A stretch of DNA of 64,000 nucleotides from Sycon ciliatum (GCF_964019385.1 NC_088646.1:14578905-14642904), one strand, 5' to 3'. Numbered from the stretch's first letter, positions 1 to 10,704 are shown. Translations and numbers: made by a program. Notes: generated by a model from the letters alone, not told the origin.

Positions 1-92
1 ACCAAGACGTTCTACTCTTTCTTTTGTGCACCCACCCCTCTCCTGCAGCAATGTTCTATGTTGCTCATGGATATAATATGGTATCCTGGTAT

Positions 93-138
93 CACACACA
101 CGCACACACGCACGCACACACACACACACACACACACA
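93..138. repeat. CA-rich microsatellite
   Basis: Imperfect (CA)n run with CG interruptions at its 5' end. It lies just upstream of a hAT-like element. Confidence 0.95.
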
Positions 139-154
139 GTAGGAGACGTTCACC

Positions 155-753
155 AGGGGCGTCACCCGTGAGGGGCACAGGGGGCACGTGCACCCCCTAA
201 AAAATTCGACCTTGCTTTTTTTGCGAACTCCTGGTTATGATGAAAAGTGTACTGCGCGCTGCGGCGGCGTGCTGGGTGTTTGTTTGAAACAGAAGAAATC
301 AATAATTCAGTGTGGTCACAAGTAAGTTAGCCAGGTCACCAGTCTCACCACACTTGAAGAGTCTTTGGAGCTGTTTCCTCTCAAAATGTCGTCTTCTCAA
401 AAAAGGAAAGCGTCTGGCCAGCTCGCTATCAGCGAACTTTTTCGGAGGAATGCGAACCCAGAAGTGAGGCGAGACGACGAAGCCATTCCTGTTGCAGCTG
501 GGCCAGGGGAATCGGACGATGAGGGACCTGACGAAGAACCGGCACGCAGCAATGCTGTTATGCTTCGGTATCGATTGCCCTTCTTTACACTGTCACCCAT
601 TTATGATTATGCACTAGCGCTGCAGTCGACCCCATGAACTGCTCAAGTTATTTTTGGCAAGACACACCGAATTCGAAGAATAGTGTCATACTCAATTTTG
701 CTGGGCAAAATTTCTGTGCACCCCCCTGTAAAGGGGTCCGGTGACGCCCCTGT
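155..753 (+). mobile_element. Non-autonomous hAT-like TIR element
   Basis: The ends are inverted copies: AGGGGCGTCACC on the left and GGTGACGCCCCT on the right, with further imperfect match inward (blocks of G, then GTGCACCCC). The 7-bp word GTTCACC abuts both ends (148-154 and 754-760), consistent with a target-site duplication, although hAT elements usually make 8 bp. TIRs starting (C)AGGGGCG are common in hAT elements. The interior holds a short reading frame resembling the start of a hAT/ZMYM-type transposase. I infer a deletion derivative of an autonomous hAT. Confidence 0.6.
386..637 (+). pseudogene. hAT-type transposase N-terminal fragment
   Basis: An 83-codon frame opens at an ATG and ends at TGA inside the hAT-like TIR element. 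It begins MSSSQKRKASGQLAISELF, the Lys/Arg-rich opening followed by a short hydrophobic/aromatic segment that I associate with ZMYM/hAT transposases. A charged Asp/Glu stretch follows. No zinc finger, RNase H-like core or dimerisation domain is present, so no activity is expected. The family call rests on the short N-terminal resemblance plus the hAT-like TIRs around it. It could instead be a chance frame. Confidence 0.35.
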
Positions 754-777
754 TCACCCTGGGCCGAACTGTGGGTT

Positions 778-911
778 TCTATCTCTCTCTCTATCTCTCT
801 ATCTATCTATCTCTCTCTCTCTCACTCTCACTCTCTCTCTGTCTCTCTATCTATCTATCTCTGTCTCTCACTTTCTCTCTCTCTCTCTCTGTCTCTCTCT
901 CACACTCACTC
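778..911. repeat. CT/CTAT microsatellite
   Basis: Pyrimidine-only run of CTCT with CTAT, CTGT and CACT interruptions, running into the 21-bp minisatellite. Confidence 0.95.
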
Positions 912-919
912 ACTCTCTC

Positions 920-1670
920 TGCTGCAGCGTCATCGGGGTCTGCTACAGCGTCATCGAGGTCTGCTACAGCGTCATCGATGTCTGCTACAGAGTCATCGAG
1001 GTCTGCTACAGCGTCATCGGGATCTGCTACAGCGTCATCGAGGTCTTCTGCAGCGTCATCGAGGTCTGCTACAGCATCATCGAGGTCTGCTACAGCGTCA
1101 TCGAGGTCTGCTGCAGCGTCATCGAGGTCTGCTACAGCGTCATCGAGGTCTGCTACAGCGTCATCGAGGTCTGCTACAGCATCATCGAGGTCTGCTACAG
1201 CGTCATCGGGATCTGCTACAGCGTCATCGGGGTCTGCTACAGCGTCATCGGGGTCTGCTACAACGTCATCGAGGTCTGCTACAGCGTCATCGAGGTCTGC
1301 TACAGCGTCATCAGGGTCTGCTACAGCGTCATCGAGGTCTGCTACAGCGTCATCGAGGTCTGCTACAGCGTCATCGAGGTCTGCTACAGCTTCATCGAGG
1401 TCTGCTACAGCGTCATCGAGGTCTGCTACAGCGTCATCGGGGTCTGCTACAGCGTCATGGAGGTCTGCTACAGCGTCATCGAGGTCTGCTACAGCGTCAT
1501 CGAGGTCTGCTACAGCGTCATAGAGGTCTGCTACAGCGTCATGGAGGTCTGCTACAGCGTCATCGAGGTCTGCTACAGCGTCATCGAGGTCCGCTACAGC
1601 GTCTTCGGGGTCTGCTACATCATCATCTAGGTCTGTTGCAGCGTCATCGGGGTCTGCTGCAGTGTCGTCG
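920..1670. repeat. 21-bp minisatellite, about 35 copies
   Basis: Unit GTCTGCTACAGCGTCATCGAG with scattered substitutions. The 21-bp period is seven codons, so several frames stay open across the whole array (VCYSVIE and SRSATAS on plus, AVADLDD on minus). There is no flanking coding context, splice signal or conserved start. I therefore read the frames as a by-product of repeat length. Confidence 0.93.
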
Positions 1671-1894
1671 GAGATGCCGTCCACGCATGATGCTGGCTTC
1701 CGTTGTTCGTCGGTCATTGAAACTGGTAAGTTAGCTCGCAATTTGCTTGCTTTCACAATGTTTGAAATGCTTACAGGGCGCTGGTAGTTTGTCACAACCG
1801 TTTATGTACATGTACATCAAATATCTGGCGACAATTTGTCTAGGCAAGCAACTTAGGGTCCAGCATTTCGAGTTTGGAGTCTGATCCTCCGTCT

Positions 1895-1982
1895 GCCTCT
1901 GTATGTCAGTCTCTGTCTGTCTCTCTCTGTTTCTCTCTGTCTCTCTCTGTCTCTCTCTGTGTCTCTCTCTGTGTCTCTCTCA

Positions 1983-2053
<71 letters not shown>

Positions 2054-2077
2054 CCTCCCTCTCTCCCTCTCTCTCTC

Positions 2078-2162
<85 letters not shown>
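1895..2162. repeat. Long CT microsatellite
   Basis: About 270 bp of (CT)n. It has a CTGT-rich left part, interspersed CCCT blocks near 2048-2090 and a pure right part. Confidence 0.97.
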
Positions 2163-2165
<3 letters not shown>

Positions 2166-2477
2166 GTAATGAAACATACTTGAAAGCAGAAACATACTGC
2201 TGTGGACATTGAAATCTGATGGAATAACCGGGGCTGCTGCAGCTGTGCTCACTGTTTTACAGTGTATACATGCACTGCTTCAGTTCACGTACACACTGTA
2301 AAAATGGACCAGCAGTGCTCGCAGCTGCAAGGTCAGCGCCCCGCGGCCACTTGGCTTCTCAATGAATTCCAAAGTCCACAACAGTAGTCTACAGCAAAAA
2401 AAGAAATGTGTATGAGCAGAGCTGTGAAGCAAAGACATCACTGATGGCATCAAGGAAAAAAACAAAGACAAGAAGAC

Positions 2478-4588
2478 TAGGGCTGAAACGATCGTGATAT
2501 TTCCTTAGTGGCTTAGCTGATATCATAAAGATTGGCTTATCGGATTAGCGACATATTTTCACTCTATATGGCACACTTGACACAATCATTGGCACGGGAT
2601 CAGTTTTTTTTTAAATCGGATTAATAATTTTTTAGTGTATTCCGTGGATATGAATTCTACACGTGATAGCTCGAGTGAGTGCTCTGTACATGTACCGTAA
2701 AGTCCGCTGCAAATGCCCACTTCGCAGCAAACGCCCAATCCGGCGGGTCCATACTATTTTCGTCTTTTTTAGGTCAATATATATATATGTCAAGTGAGAA
2801 TTCAAGTCGGCAGGAAAACCGCGAGCTCCCATGTAGGGAGCAACACACTCTTCCTCAGGTCAATCTAGTTGTAGAAAGCTGGCATGGAGGTCGAATACGT
2901 ACGAGAACGACTGTAATGCCTACAAACTGCCTATGTCTTACCAGGAGGCTCTGCAAAAGCGATTGTCATTCTCTTGCTGCAAAGAAAACTTCGTCGAGAT
3001 TTCCTTTCATTCGAAGTTGTCTTTGGTATTAGTTCGTTCTCCATATGGTTATGCCATAGAATCCATCTGGTTTGCAAATCACGAAATTTCTGCAGTGCCA
3101 TGTCGGGCTTCTGACGAAGCGGCAGTCAACAACTTGACCGTTCGCAGTATTGCAGTTGTAAGTTGAACACTTTACAGGGGGGGGGGGGGGGGGGAGGGGG
3201 GGATGTCACAGAAGCTACTCCTATAAAGTAAGTCGCTGCTAACTTGTTGAAAACTCTGAAGTGGTCGAGAAAAACCCTTGCCTTTGCGCGCTGCGTGATT
3301 TGGAAATGGCTTGAAACACCGTCAGAGCTGTATTTGGTTCCTGCAAATACTCTGTTATTCGCTACTTTGTTTTTCGGCAGAATTTGCGAAATAGAACAAC
3401 CAACATCATCGCTACTAGCTAGCTCGAAGCTAGTACAGAACGGGATTTTGAACCAGGAAAGTGGACATAGTTTACCGTAGCAAAGCGGTCTTCGCGCTAC
3501 GGTGTGAGAAGTCCTTTCGTACAGTAGGGGTGACCGTGCATGGGGTCAGTGTGGACACGCTTGCAGATCTTTCTAGAATGGGGTGGGCGTTTGCAGCGGA
3601 TTTTACGGTATACATCTGGGTGTAGGGCATGGTATACTAGTACTCAGGTTTTGTAGAGGGAGAGATCAATAAAATATTCCTGCAACTATTGATTATCATT
3701 ACTTAGCACTAGCCAACCGTGTTATGAGGCTGTCGATCGCCCGTACGTGAATCTCTGAGTTACAGCAATACTGTTTCATTGTTCCTCTTTCGAACTGCAA
3801 TGACCAACTGCCGCTACCCAGTCGAGATCCAGGTCGGCGAATTTCTGAGTCCCGTGCGATGAGACAAACGTGGGCGACTGGTGGAGTTGCCAAGTAAACC
3901 AATTTCGACAAGTAATTTTTAGTTGCAGCGCTTGTCCGATGCTGCAGAAGTCGAAGTTCTCTAGTCCAATTCAGTAGCCGCGCCTGCAGGGTGACCGAGT
4001 TGGAATATCGATGAGTTTTCCAACGCGAGGTGAGCGAAGAGGTAGCCCATCCTGCTCTGTCAGTAGAACGCGTTTTTTTCTTCGCTCGAACAGAAGTATG
4101 TTTCTCCATACCACACTCAAAAATTCATCAACAATCCAGTCCTCGGTTCGCTGGAGAACACCTTGGCAAAGGTGAGTGTTCGAGAAACAGTGATTCCACT
4201 ACAATGCAGTTGTAACAAGGGAAAAACTACAATTTTCAAGACGAGTCGATGATATTCATTCCCATTAAGTGAAACGTTTTTCTTGCTGCTACGGTCACCT
4301 GGTCACCACCTGTGCTGCATACACTGCATGGCACGCGTGAACTGGAGTCTGTTGCAGTGTTTGACCCGCACTGCAAGCTCCACGCCGCGCAGTTCAGTGT
4401 ATCAGGTGTACCGGCATACGTCACAATGCTTTTTGATAGGACAATGAATGCATGCACGGTAGAAATGTTACCTCTCGCCGTCAAAAGTGTACTTTTTTCA
4501 AGCCGATAAGCCGATAGCAACTAAAATACTCGTTCGATATCTTTTCCAACGAGTAATTACCGAGTAATCGGTATAATCGTTTCAGCCA
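2478..4588. mobile_element. hAT-like TIR element with 8-bp TSD
   Basis: The left end reads TAGGGCTGAAACGAT. The right end, reversed, reads TGGCTGAAACGAT, having lost a few terminal bases. The 8-bp direct repeat AAGAAGAC flanks it at 2470-2477 and 4589-4596. An 8-bp TSD and a TAGGG-type terminus are hAT hallmarks. Subterminal sequence on both sides is rich in CGATTA/GCTTATCGG words. A separate TA-flanked element (2695-3608) lies inside. No transposase frame is visible, so I take it as non-autonomous. Confidence 0.65.
2695..3608. mobile_element. Nested TA-flanked TIR element (Tc1/mariner-type)
   Basis: The left end CCGTAAAGTCCGCTGCAAA matches the reverse complement of the right end, CCGTAAAATCCGCTGCAAA. 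The TIR is 26 bp with two mismatches. TA dinucleotides flank it at 2693-2694 and 3609-3610, as expected for Tc1/mariner-type insertion. Next to the left TIR an 18-bp word related to CGCAGCAAACGCCCAA is repeated in tandem. A poly-G tract lies at about 3177-3201. No transposase is recognisable, so this is a MITE-like derivative nested in the hAT-like element. Confidence 0.65.
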
Positions 4589-4760
4589 AAGAAGACCCAG
4601 CCGAAAAGGTGTGAAACACTTCTTGTCTACTCGTATTTTTTTGAAATGCACTCTCTGTCCGGGACAGCGATTGGGAGGCCACAAGAACATGCTGAATTCA
4701 CAGTGTGTATGTGTTCATTTTCAACTTTCTCTGCAGACGTGCATCAAACTAGACAGTGGA

Positions 4761-4844
4761 CAAGTGCAACACACTATCGCTATTGCAACCACCCACTGTG
4801 GGCAAGTGCAACACACTATTGTTATTGCAACCACTCACTGTGAT
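4761..4844. repeat. 42-bp tandem duplication
   Basis: Two copies of a 42-bp unit beginning CAAGTGCAACACACTAT, differing at a few C/T positions. Confidence 0.85.
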
Positions 4845-5133
4845 GCAATGGGCGTCGACATCCGGCTGAGGATCGGACACAGCAGATTTGCGGACACGCA
4901 AGCCCCAGCACATGCGTACTGCTTGGAAGAGACAAGCTGCACTTTGATTGCCCTTCACGGAGCGTTCGAAGAGTAAGTCGGATGATAGCTTTGGCATACT
5001 CTTCTAGTCTTGTAGGCAACATTCAGTTATTCCATGCCCCGTCAAGTGTAGTTGCGATACTTCCAATGTTGTCAATAGTCAGTGTGTTTACTGCTGTTGC
5101 GCTCGGTGAAATTCAACATGAAATGCATATTTG
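4845..5133. other. No recognisable feature
   Basis: Unique-looking sequence between the hAT-like element's right flank and the duplicated 80-bp unit. I see no gene, RNA or repeat in it. Confidence 0.5.
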
Positions 5134-6147
5134 GCACCCAGTACCGATGCGGCCCTCGACCATGTTGACGCCATGTTAAGCGGCGCGATGCACAATATCA
5201 CTTCTGCGACGTGAGGCACCCAGTACCGATGCGGCCCTCGACCATATTGACGCCATGTTAAAGGGGAAGTTAAGGCAAAAATTAAAATTTCACCAGTTGT
5301 AGTCTTCGGGGTGCTGAGTCGAATGGTCTTGGTCCGAGGAAGCTGAGACGCTCCCTTCCTACTTGAATCCCAATCGAACTCGCGCACTTCCACCGAAACT
5401 GGGTGACTGCGCCCTACGAGATGGGGATTTGTATGCAAAATGTCACTAAAAGCGCCATTTCGTTCTTATAAAAGCACGGATGACCGCGATTGGCCCATAT
5501 GTTGTAGTCTTTTGGACGCTGAGTCGACTGGTTTTGGTCCGAAAAGGCTGCGATGCAGTGTTCCTCCTTTATTCCCAATCGAACATGGTTGAACAAGTGG
5601 TCACGTGCTCCTGGGTGCCAAAATCACCTGGTCACCACGCCAGCAGGTGACAACTTTCACACCAAGGTTCAACTCGAGTGACAGGACTGCACCCAAAAAA
5701 GGTCAAACAGGCTAGTAAGTTGTACCCTGCAGGCACGGTGACCAGGTGACTGGTGTACGCAGGAGCACGTGACCGCTTGTTCAACCATGTTCGATTGGGA
5801 ATAAAGGCGGAACGCTGCATCGCAGCCTTTTCGGACCAAAACCAGTCGACTCAGCGTCCAAAAGACTACAACATATGGGCCAATCGCGGTCATCCGTGCT
5901 TTTATAAGAACGAAATGGCGCTTTTAGTGACATTTTGCATACAAATCCCCATCTCGTAGGGCGCAGTCACCCAGTTTCGGTGGAAGTGCGCGAGTTCGAT
6001 TGGGATTCAAGTAGGAAGGGAGCGTCTCAGCTTCCTCGGACCAAGACCATTCGACTCAGCACCCCGAAGACTACAACTGGTGAAATTTTAATTTTTGCCT
6101 TAACTTCCCCTTTAAGCGCGATGCACAATATCACTTCTGCGACGTGA
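5134..6147 (+). repeat. Duplicated ~80-bp unit; second copy interrupted
   Basis: Copy 1 (about 5134-5213) and copy 2 (5214-5261 plus 6112-6147) share the block from GGCACCCAGTACCGATGCGG through CACTTCTGCGACGTGA. Copy 2 is split at its TTAA by an 850-bp foldback element. Copy 1 shows the uninterrupted junction CATGTTAAGCGGCGCGATG. The only difference at the junction is a 3-bp indel. Confidence 0.85.
5262..6111. mobile_element. piggyBac-like foldback MITE (TTAA TSD)
   Basis: Two long inverted arms (about 5262-5612 and 5758-6111) are nearly identical reverse complements beginning AGGGGAAGTTAAGGCAAAAA. They are separated by a ~145-bp loop that itself contains inverted CACCTGGTCACC words. TTAA flanks both ends (5258-5261 and 6112-6115). 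TTAA targeting is the signature of piggyBac-type transposases, though Kolobok elements also use it. No transposase is encoded, and the apparent small frames in the arms mirror one another. Confidence 0.8.
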
Positions 6148-6474
6148 TGAGCGACGAGCCATGTGATCAAGAGTTATTTTTCTGCAAAACTTTGCATTGC
6201 AGGCTGTCGCAGCTCCGTGAAAGGTTGCATCGCGGGAAATTGAGCCCAGTTCAACTTCGCCGACTAGCGACGAGCGATGCGCGTCACTGTTTCACGGCAG
6301 GCACACGTGACACAAGTTCTGCGGCTCGCGTACAGTTTTGGACTGTACGTGCCCTCCTGGATTTCGCTGCGATGTGCTGTGCATTGTGCATCGAAGACTG
6401 TTTTGCGCGATGTGAAAAGACTTTCGCTTGACGCTCATCACATCAGAGAAGTGATATTGTGCATCGCACTTTAG
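6116..6474. repeat. Inverted-repeat-bounded segment (~360 bp)
   Basis: GCGCGATGCACAATATCAC at 6116 recurs as its reverse complement near 6444-6474, and the following ...GTGATGAGCG also matches. The ~40-bp arms bound a GC-balanced interior without a convincing gene. This may be an older TIR element whose left end was then duplicated as part of the 80-bp unit. Confidence 0.6.
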
Positions 6475-6510
6475 TTGTACAAGTACTGGTGTGCATGTGC
6501 GTAGTATAAA

Positions 6511-6594
6511 CTCTTTCATGGTCATGTCTGCACTGCTCAGGCTAGCTATGTACTCTTCCATGGTCATGTCTGCACTGCTCAGGCTAGCTACATA
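6511..6594. repeat. 42-bp tandem duplication
   Basis: Two copies of CTCTTYCATGGTCATGTCTG followed by CACTGCTCAGGCTAGCTA, period 42 bp. Confidence 0.9.
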
Positions 6595-6600
6595 CTTTCG

Positions 6601-6657
6601 CCTCGGTCTTTTACTCGGCTTTTATTTCCAATATTGACCTCTTACTCAGTCAATATT
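6601..6657. other. Small palindrome with CCTCGGTCTTTTACTCGG word
   Basis: AATATTGAC (6630-6638) pairs with GTCAATATT (6649-6657) across a 10-nt loop. The 18-bp word just upstream (6601-6618) occurs exactly again at 50536-50553, inside another palindrome. Confidence 0.75.
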
Positions 6658-6749
6658 AGATACATAACGTCAATCGCATCAAAACCCTTCTGGGCAGACA
6701 TTGTTCAGAAGGGACTCAGATGGGGGAAATGTTCGTATAATGAGAGAGT

Positions 6750-8264
6750 GACAAATAAGCTTGTAGCATAGGGCTCATAGAATGACCATGTACAAATAAG
6801 CTTGTAGCATAGGGCTCATAGAATGACCATGTACAAATAAGCTTGTAGCATAGGGCTCATAGAATGACCATGTACAAATAAGTCTGTAGCATAGGGCTCA
6901 TAGAATGACCATGTACAAATAAGCTTGTAGCATAGGGCTCATAGAAGGACCATGTACAAATAAGCTTGTAGCATACGGCTCATAGAATGAGCATGTACAA
7001 ATTAATAAGCTTGTAGCATAGGGCTCATAGAATGACCATGTACAAATAAGCTTGTAGCATAGGGCTCATAGAATGACCATATACAAATAAGTTTGTAGCA
7101 TAGGGCTCATAGAATGACCATGTACAAATAAGCTTGTAGCGTAGGGCTCATAGAATGACCATGTACATGTAGCATAGGGCTCATAGAATGACCATGTACA
7201 AATAAGTTTGTTACATAGGGCTCATAGAATGACCATGTACAAATAAGTTTGTAGCATAGGGCTCATAGAATGACCATGTACAAATAAGCTTGTAGCATAG
7301 GGCTCATAGAATGACCATGTACAAATTAGCTTGTAGCATAGGGCTCATAGAATGACCATGTACAAATAAGTTTGTAGCATAGGCCTCATAGAATGACCAT
7401 GTACAAATAAGCTTGTAGCATAGGGCTCATAGAATGACCATGTACAAATACGTTTGTAGCATAGGGCTCATAGAATGACCATGTACAAATAGGCTTGTAG
7501 CATAGGGCTCATAGAATGACCATGTACAAATAAGCTTGTAGCATAGGGCTCATAGAATGACCATGTACAAATAAGTTTGTAGCATAGGGCTCATAGAATG
7601 ACCATGTACAAATAAGCTTGTAGCATAGGGCTCATAGAATGACCATGTACAAATAAGCTTGTAGCATAGGGCTCATAGAAGGACCATGTACAAATAAGCT
7701 TGTAGCATAGGGCTCATAGAATGAGCATGTACAAATTAATAAGCTTGTAGCATAGGGCTCATAGAATGACCATGTACAAATAAGCTTGTAGCATAGGGCT
7801 CATAGAATGACCATGTACAAATAAGTTTGTAGCATAGGGCTCATAGAATGACCATGTACAAATAAGCTTGTAGCATAGGGCTCATAGAATGACCATGTAC
7901 AAATAAGCTTGTAGCATAGGGCTCATAGAATGACCATGTACAAATAAGTTTGTAGCATAGGGCTCATAGAATGACCATGTACAAATAAGCTTGTAGCATA
8001 GGGCTCATAGAATGACCATGTACAAATAAGTTTGTAGCATAGGGCTCATAGAATGACCATGTACAAATAAGTTTGTAGCATAGGGCTCATAGAATGACCA
8101 TGTACAAATAAGTTTGTAGCATAGGGCTCATAGAATGACCATGTACAAATAAGCTTGTAGCATAGGGCTCATAGAATGACCATGTACAAATAAGTTTGTA
8201 GCATAGGGCTCATAGAATGACCATGTACAAATAGGCTTGTAGCATAGGGCTCATAGAATGACCA
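6750..8264. repeat. 41-bp satellite array, about 37 copies
   Basis: Unit ACAAATAAGCTTGTAGCATA followed by GGGCTCATAGAATGACCATGT. AAGCTT alternates with AAGTTT between copies. A rare variant block (GGACC copy, GAGCATG copy, 4-bp ATTA insertion) occurs near 6943-7012 and again near 7678-7746, about 734 bp apart, indicating internal segmental duplication. Confidence 0.97.
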
Positions 8265-9657
8265 CTCAGGTATAATAAGGTGATCATGTGTGTACAAAAC
8301 TTGTATTGGTAATAACTTTGGCATACATTAATATTTTTCAACCAAATTTTCTGTGGTGATACATTGGGTTAGTTGTCATCGATTTCCAATATCAAATTTA
8401 AATTACGAGCTGAATGACGTCATCAGTGCTACTTTTTATGTTCAGATTTCAACCCAAAACGCGGAGAAAACGAAAAATAGTAAGGCCACAAATCCTGGTG
8501 AACTGGATAGCCTTTGGGCCCTAGATAAAGGATATTGGTGGATATTGTACATAGATAACAACATTTCGCTGGAAACCAGTATCGACTTGTTTCACCATAC
8601 GCACTGTACACATTTAGTATACGAAGCTGTCGTACCTCGGAGTCTGTTCAGACTCACCACCGCGATGAACGGGTGTTTAGTATCGATATCCAGCACATTC
8701 CCGCTTGCTGGGATGTACAGCTAGCCAATGCAACAGCTCTCATTCGCCAAAGACATTCCCAACGCTCCGCGTTTATGGATGAAGCTGTCATTGCCGTTTC
8801 AAAATAGCCGACATTGTCTCTTACACATGAATGACTGTGCTGTACATGTAGTGCATCACACCAGCAATCTGCTGTAGATCTACAGACAGTGCATGCAGCG
8901 AGCCGAGCATGCGCACTTGAGTAGGGTACTTGACTCCCACGCGCGATCGCTGGTCACAACTGTGAACAGAGTCTGTACACGCGACTGTGCTCGTGTCGTA
9001 GTGACTTGCAAGTGCACTCTGTACTGCACTGATGTACTGTATGACTAGTCGACTGGACAGGAACAATGCAAGTGCAGTTTTCAGTGCGTGGACTCGGCTA
9101 CTAAAACATTTTGTGGAAGCAAACAAGCCTTCTTTATGATCTTGGTCATTTTTCTCAATCGACTCTGCGCTTCCAGCTAGATGTGTCCGTGGGGTATTGC
9201 CCAACTAGAACTGTAGTCCTCACATGCCCCAGGTCGCGAGGAGCTAATCACTTGTGTCAGCAGAACTCCTGCTCGGGACTCGACACATTTATTCCGTCCG
9301 ATGTCATCCCCGCTGCGAGTGGGGAGCTTCATGCCCACGATAAAAGAGAACGTCATGATATATTTTGAATCCTTCATCAGAGAAAGCTATTCGAGCTCAA
9401 AACGACACAAGACAATGGCCACGATAAAGATACTCGTACAGATCGCGATGTGACTGGCCTCCAAAAGTGCTGCAAAAGACTTGAAGTATTTTTCAAAACA
9501 AGATTGTGAAAAAAGGTGAGCGCTCGAGTGCGGCGAACACGGCCAAACGCCATGTTTTCCTTGGTAACATGACGTCAGCCACATTATCACCATGGCGAGT
9601 TGCAGCGCTGATCTTGAAGTACAGCGGCACCAGAAAAGTGTCCTTATTCTACCTGAG
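8265..9657. mobile_element. TIR insertion inside the 41-bp satellite
   Basis: The left end CTCAGGTATAATAAGG and the reversed right end CTCAGGTAGAATAAGG form 16-bp TIRs with one mismatch. The satellite is cut within GACCATGTAC, and CA appears on both sides (8263-8264 and 9658-9659), so the duplication is about 2 bp. The 1,393-bp interior is unique in this window. A 123-codon plus-strand frame at 8353-8724 matches nothing I know and uses a non-ATG start. The superfamily is not assigned. Confidence 0.65.
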
Positions 9658-9951
9658 CATGTACAAATAAGCTTGTAGCATAGGGCTCATAGAATGACCA
9701 TGTACAAATAAGTTTGTAGCATAGGGCTCATAGAATGACCATGTACAAATAAGCTTGTAGCATAGGGCTCATAGAATGACCATGTACAAATAAGCTTGTA
9801 GCATAGGGCTCATAGAATGACCATGTACAAATAAGTTTGCAGCATAGGGCTCATAGAATGACCATGTACAAATAAGCTTGTAGCATAGGGCTCATAGAAT
9901 GACCATGTACAAATAAGCTTGTAGCATAGGGCTCATAGAATGACCATGTAC
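9658..9951. repeat. 41-bp satellite array, continuation
   Basis: About seven further copies of the same 41-bp unit in the same orientation and phase as before the insertion, ending at 9951. Confidence 0.95.
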
Positions 9952-10470
9952 ATGCGTGTGATACAGATTCATCATCGAAAATACGTACTACCATGCATTG
10001 ACGACGGGCATGCTAGCAGCACACACTTACCTGGTATATCTACAGACTACACGAGTGCATTGGTGAAATCAAGTACTGCGTTGTCATCTTTTTATTGTTT
10101 ATATTTTTTGGAAATTTTGGATGACCTGCCATTCCGGGTAATCGGCCTTCCGGCTGCCATTCCGATACTTGATCTTGCGGATAGGTGATGTGGGGATAAT
10201 CTATGTTCCACTGTATTTGTGTGATATTTTTCTTTGCCTTCAGACGTGCATCGGACAGAACTGTGGGCCACTGTAACGCACGCTATTACTGCTGCAAACA
10301 TCTACAGTGATGCAGAGGACATCAACGGTCAACGTTCAATTTTGCATGTGTCTGAAAAAAATAATTTTCCGAGTGTGCTGCTTGTTGCCGCTTGTTGCTG
10401 CTTGCTGCTGCTTTCTTGCTTGTTGTGCGTGGATCATGGTCGTCGTTATGTCATAGCAGTGGGCTTGTGC
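9952..10470. other. No recognisable feature
   Basis: Unique-looking sequence with short TTGCTGCTTG repetition near 10380-10425. No gene is supported. Confidence 0.5.
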
Positions 10471-10471
10471 G

Positions 10472-10473
<2 letters not shown>

Positions 10474-10523
<50 letters not shown>

Positions 10524-10540
10524 TGTGTCTGTGTGTGTGT
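10474..10540. repeat. GT microsatellite
   Basis: Nearly pure (GT)n with two GTCT interruptions, abutting the 5' side of a SINE copy. Confidence 0.97.
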
Positions 10541-10673
10541 AGCTGTGTGGTGTAGCGGTCAATTCTTCAGCCTTGCAAGCTGTTGAATGGTGCAATCCCA
10601 GCACAAGCTGATATGGCTTCTGCTGTAGCATCGCTATCATCGCCTCCGGCGATGGGCGTCCAATGGTCCAATG
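10541..10673 (+). mobile_element. tRNA-Ala-derived SINE, copy 1
   Basis: A tRNA-like head carries an A box (TGGTGTAGCGG, 10548-10558) and a B box (GGTGCAATCCC, 10589-10599), spaced as in a tRNA. Between them CAGC-CTTGCAA-GCTG forms an anticodon arm whose loop presents TGC (Ala). A ~70-bp body ending GATGGGCGTCCAATG and a GT-repeat tail follow. A second copy lies at 11213. Expected transcription is by RNA polymerase III from the internal promoter; mobilisation in trans by a LINE is inferred. Confidence 0.7.

Positions 10674-10701
<28 letters not shown>
10674..10701. repeat. GT microsatellite (SINE tail)
   Basis: (GT)n directly following SINE copy 1. The same tail follows copy 2. Confidence 0.9.

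Positions 10702-10704
<3 letters not shown>

Noticed and set aside
4857..4976. Possible exon ending before a GTAAGT-like donor
   Set aside because: The sequence is GAGTAAGT without a GT after the exon-like AG, and no adjoining exon was found.
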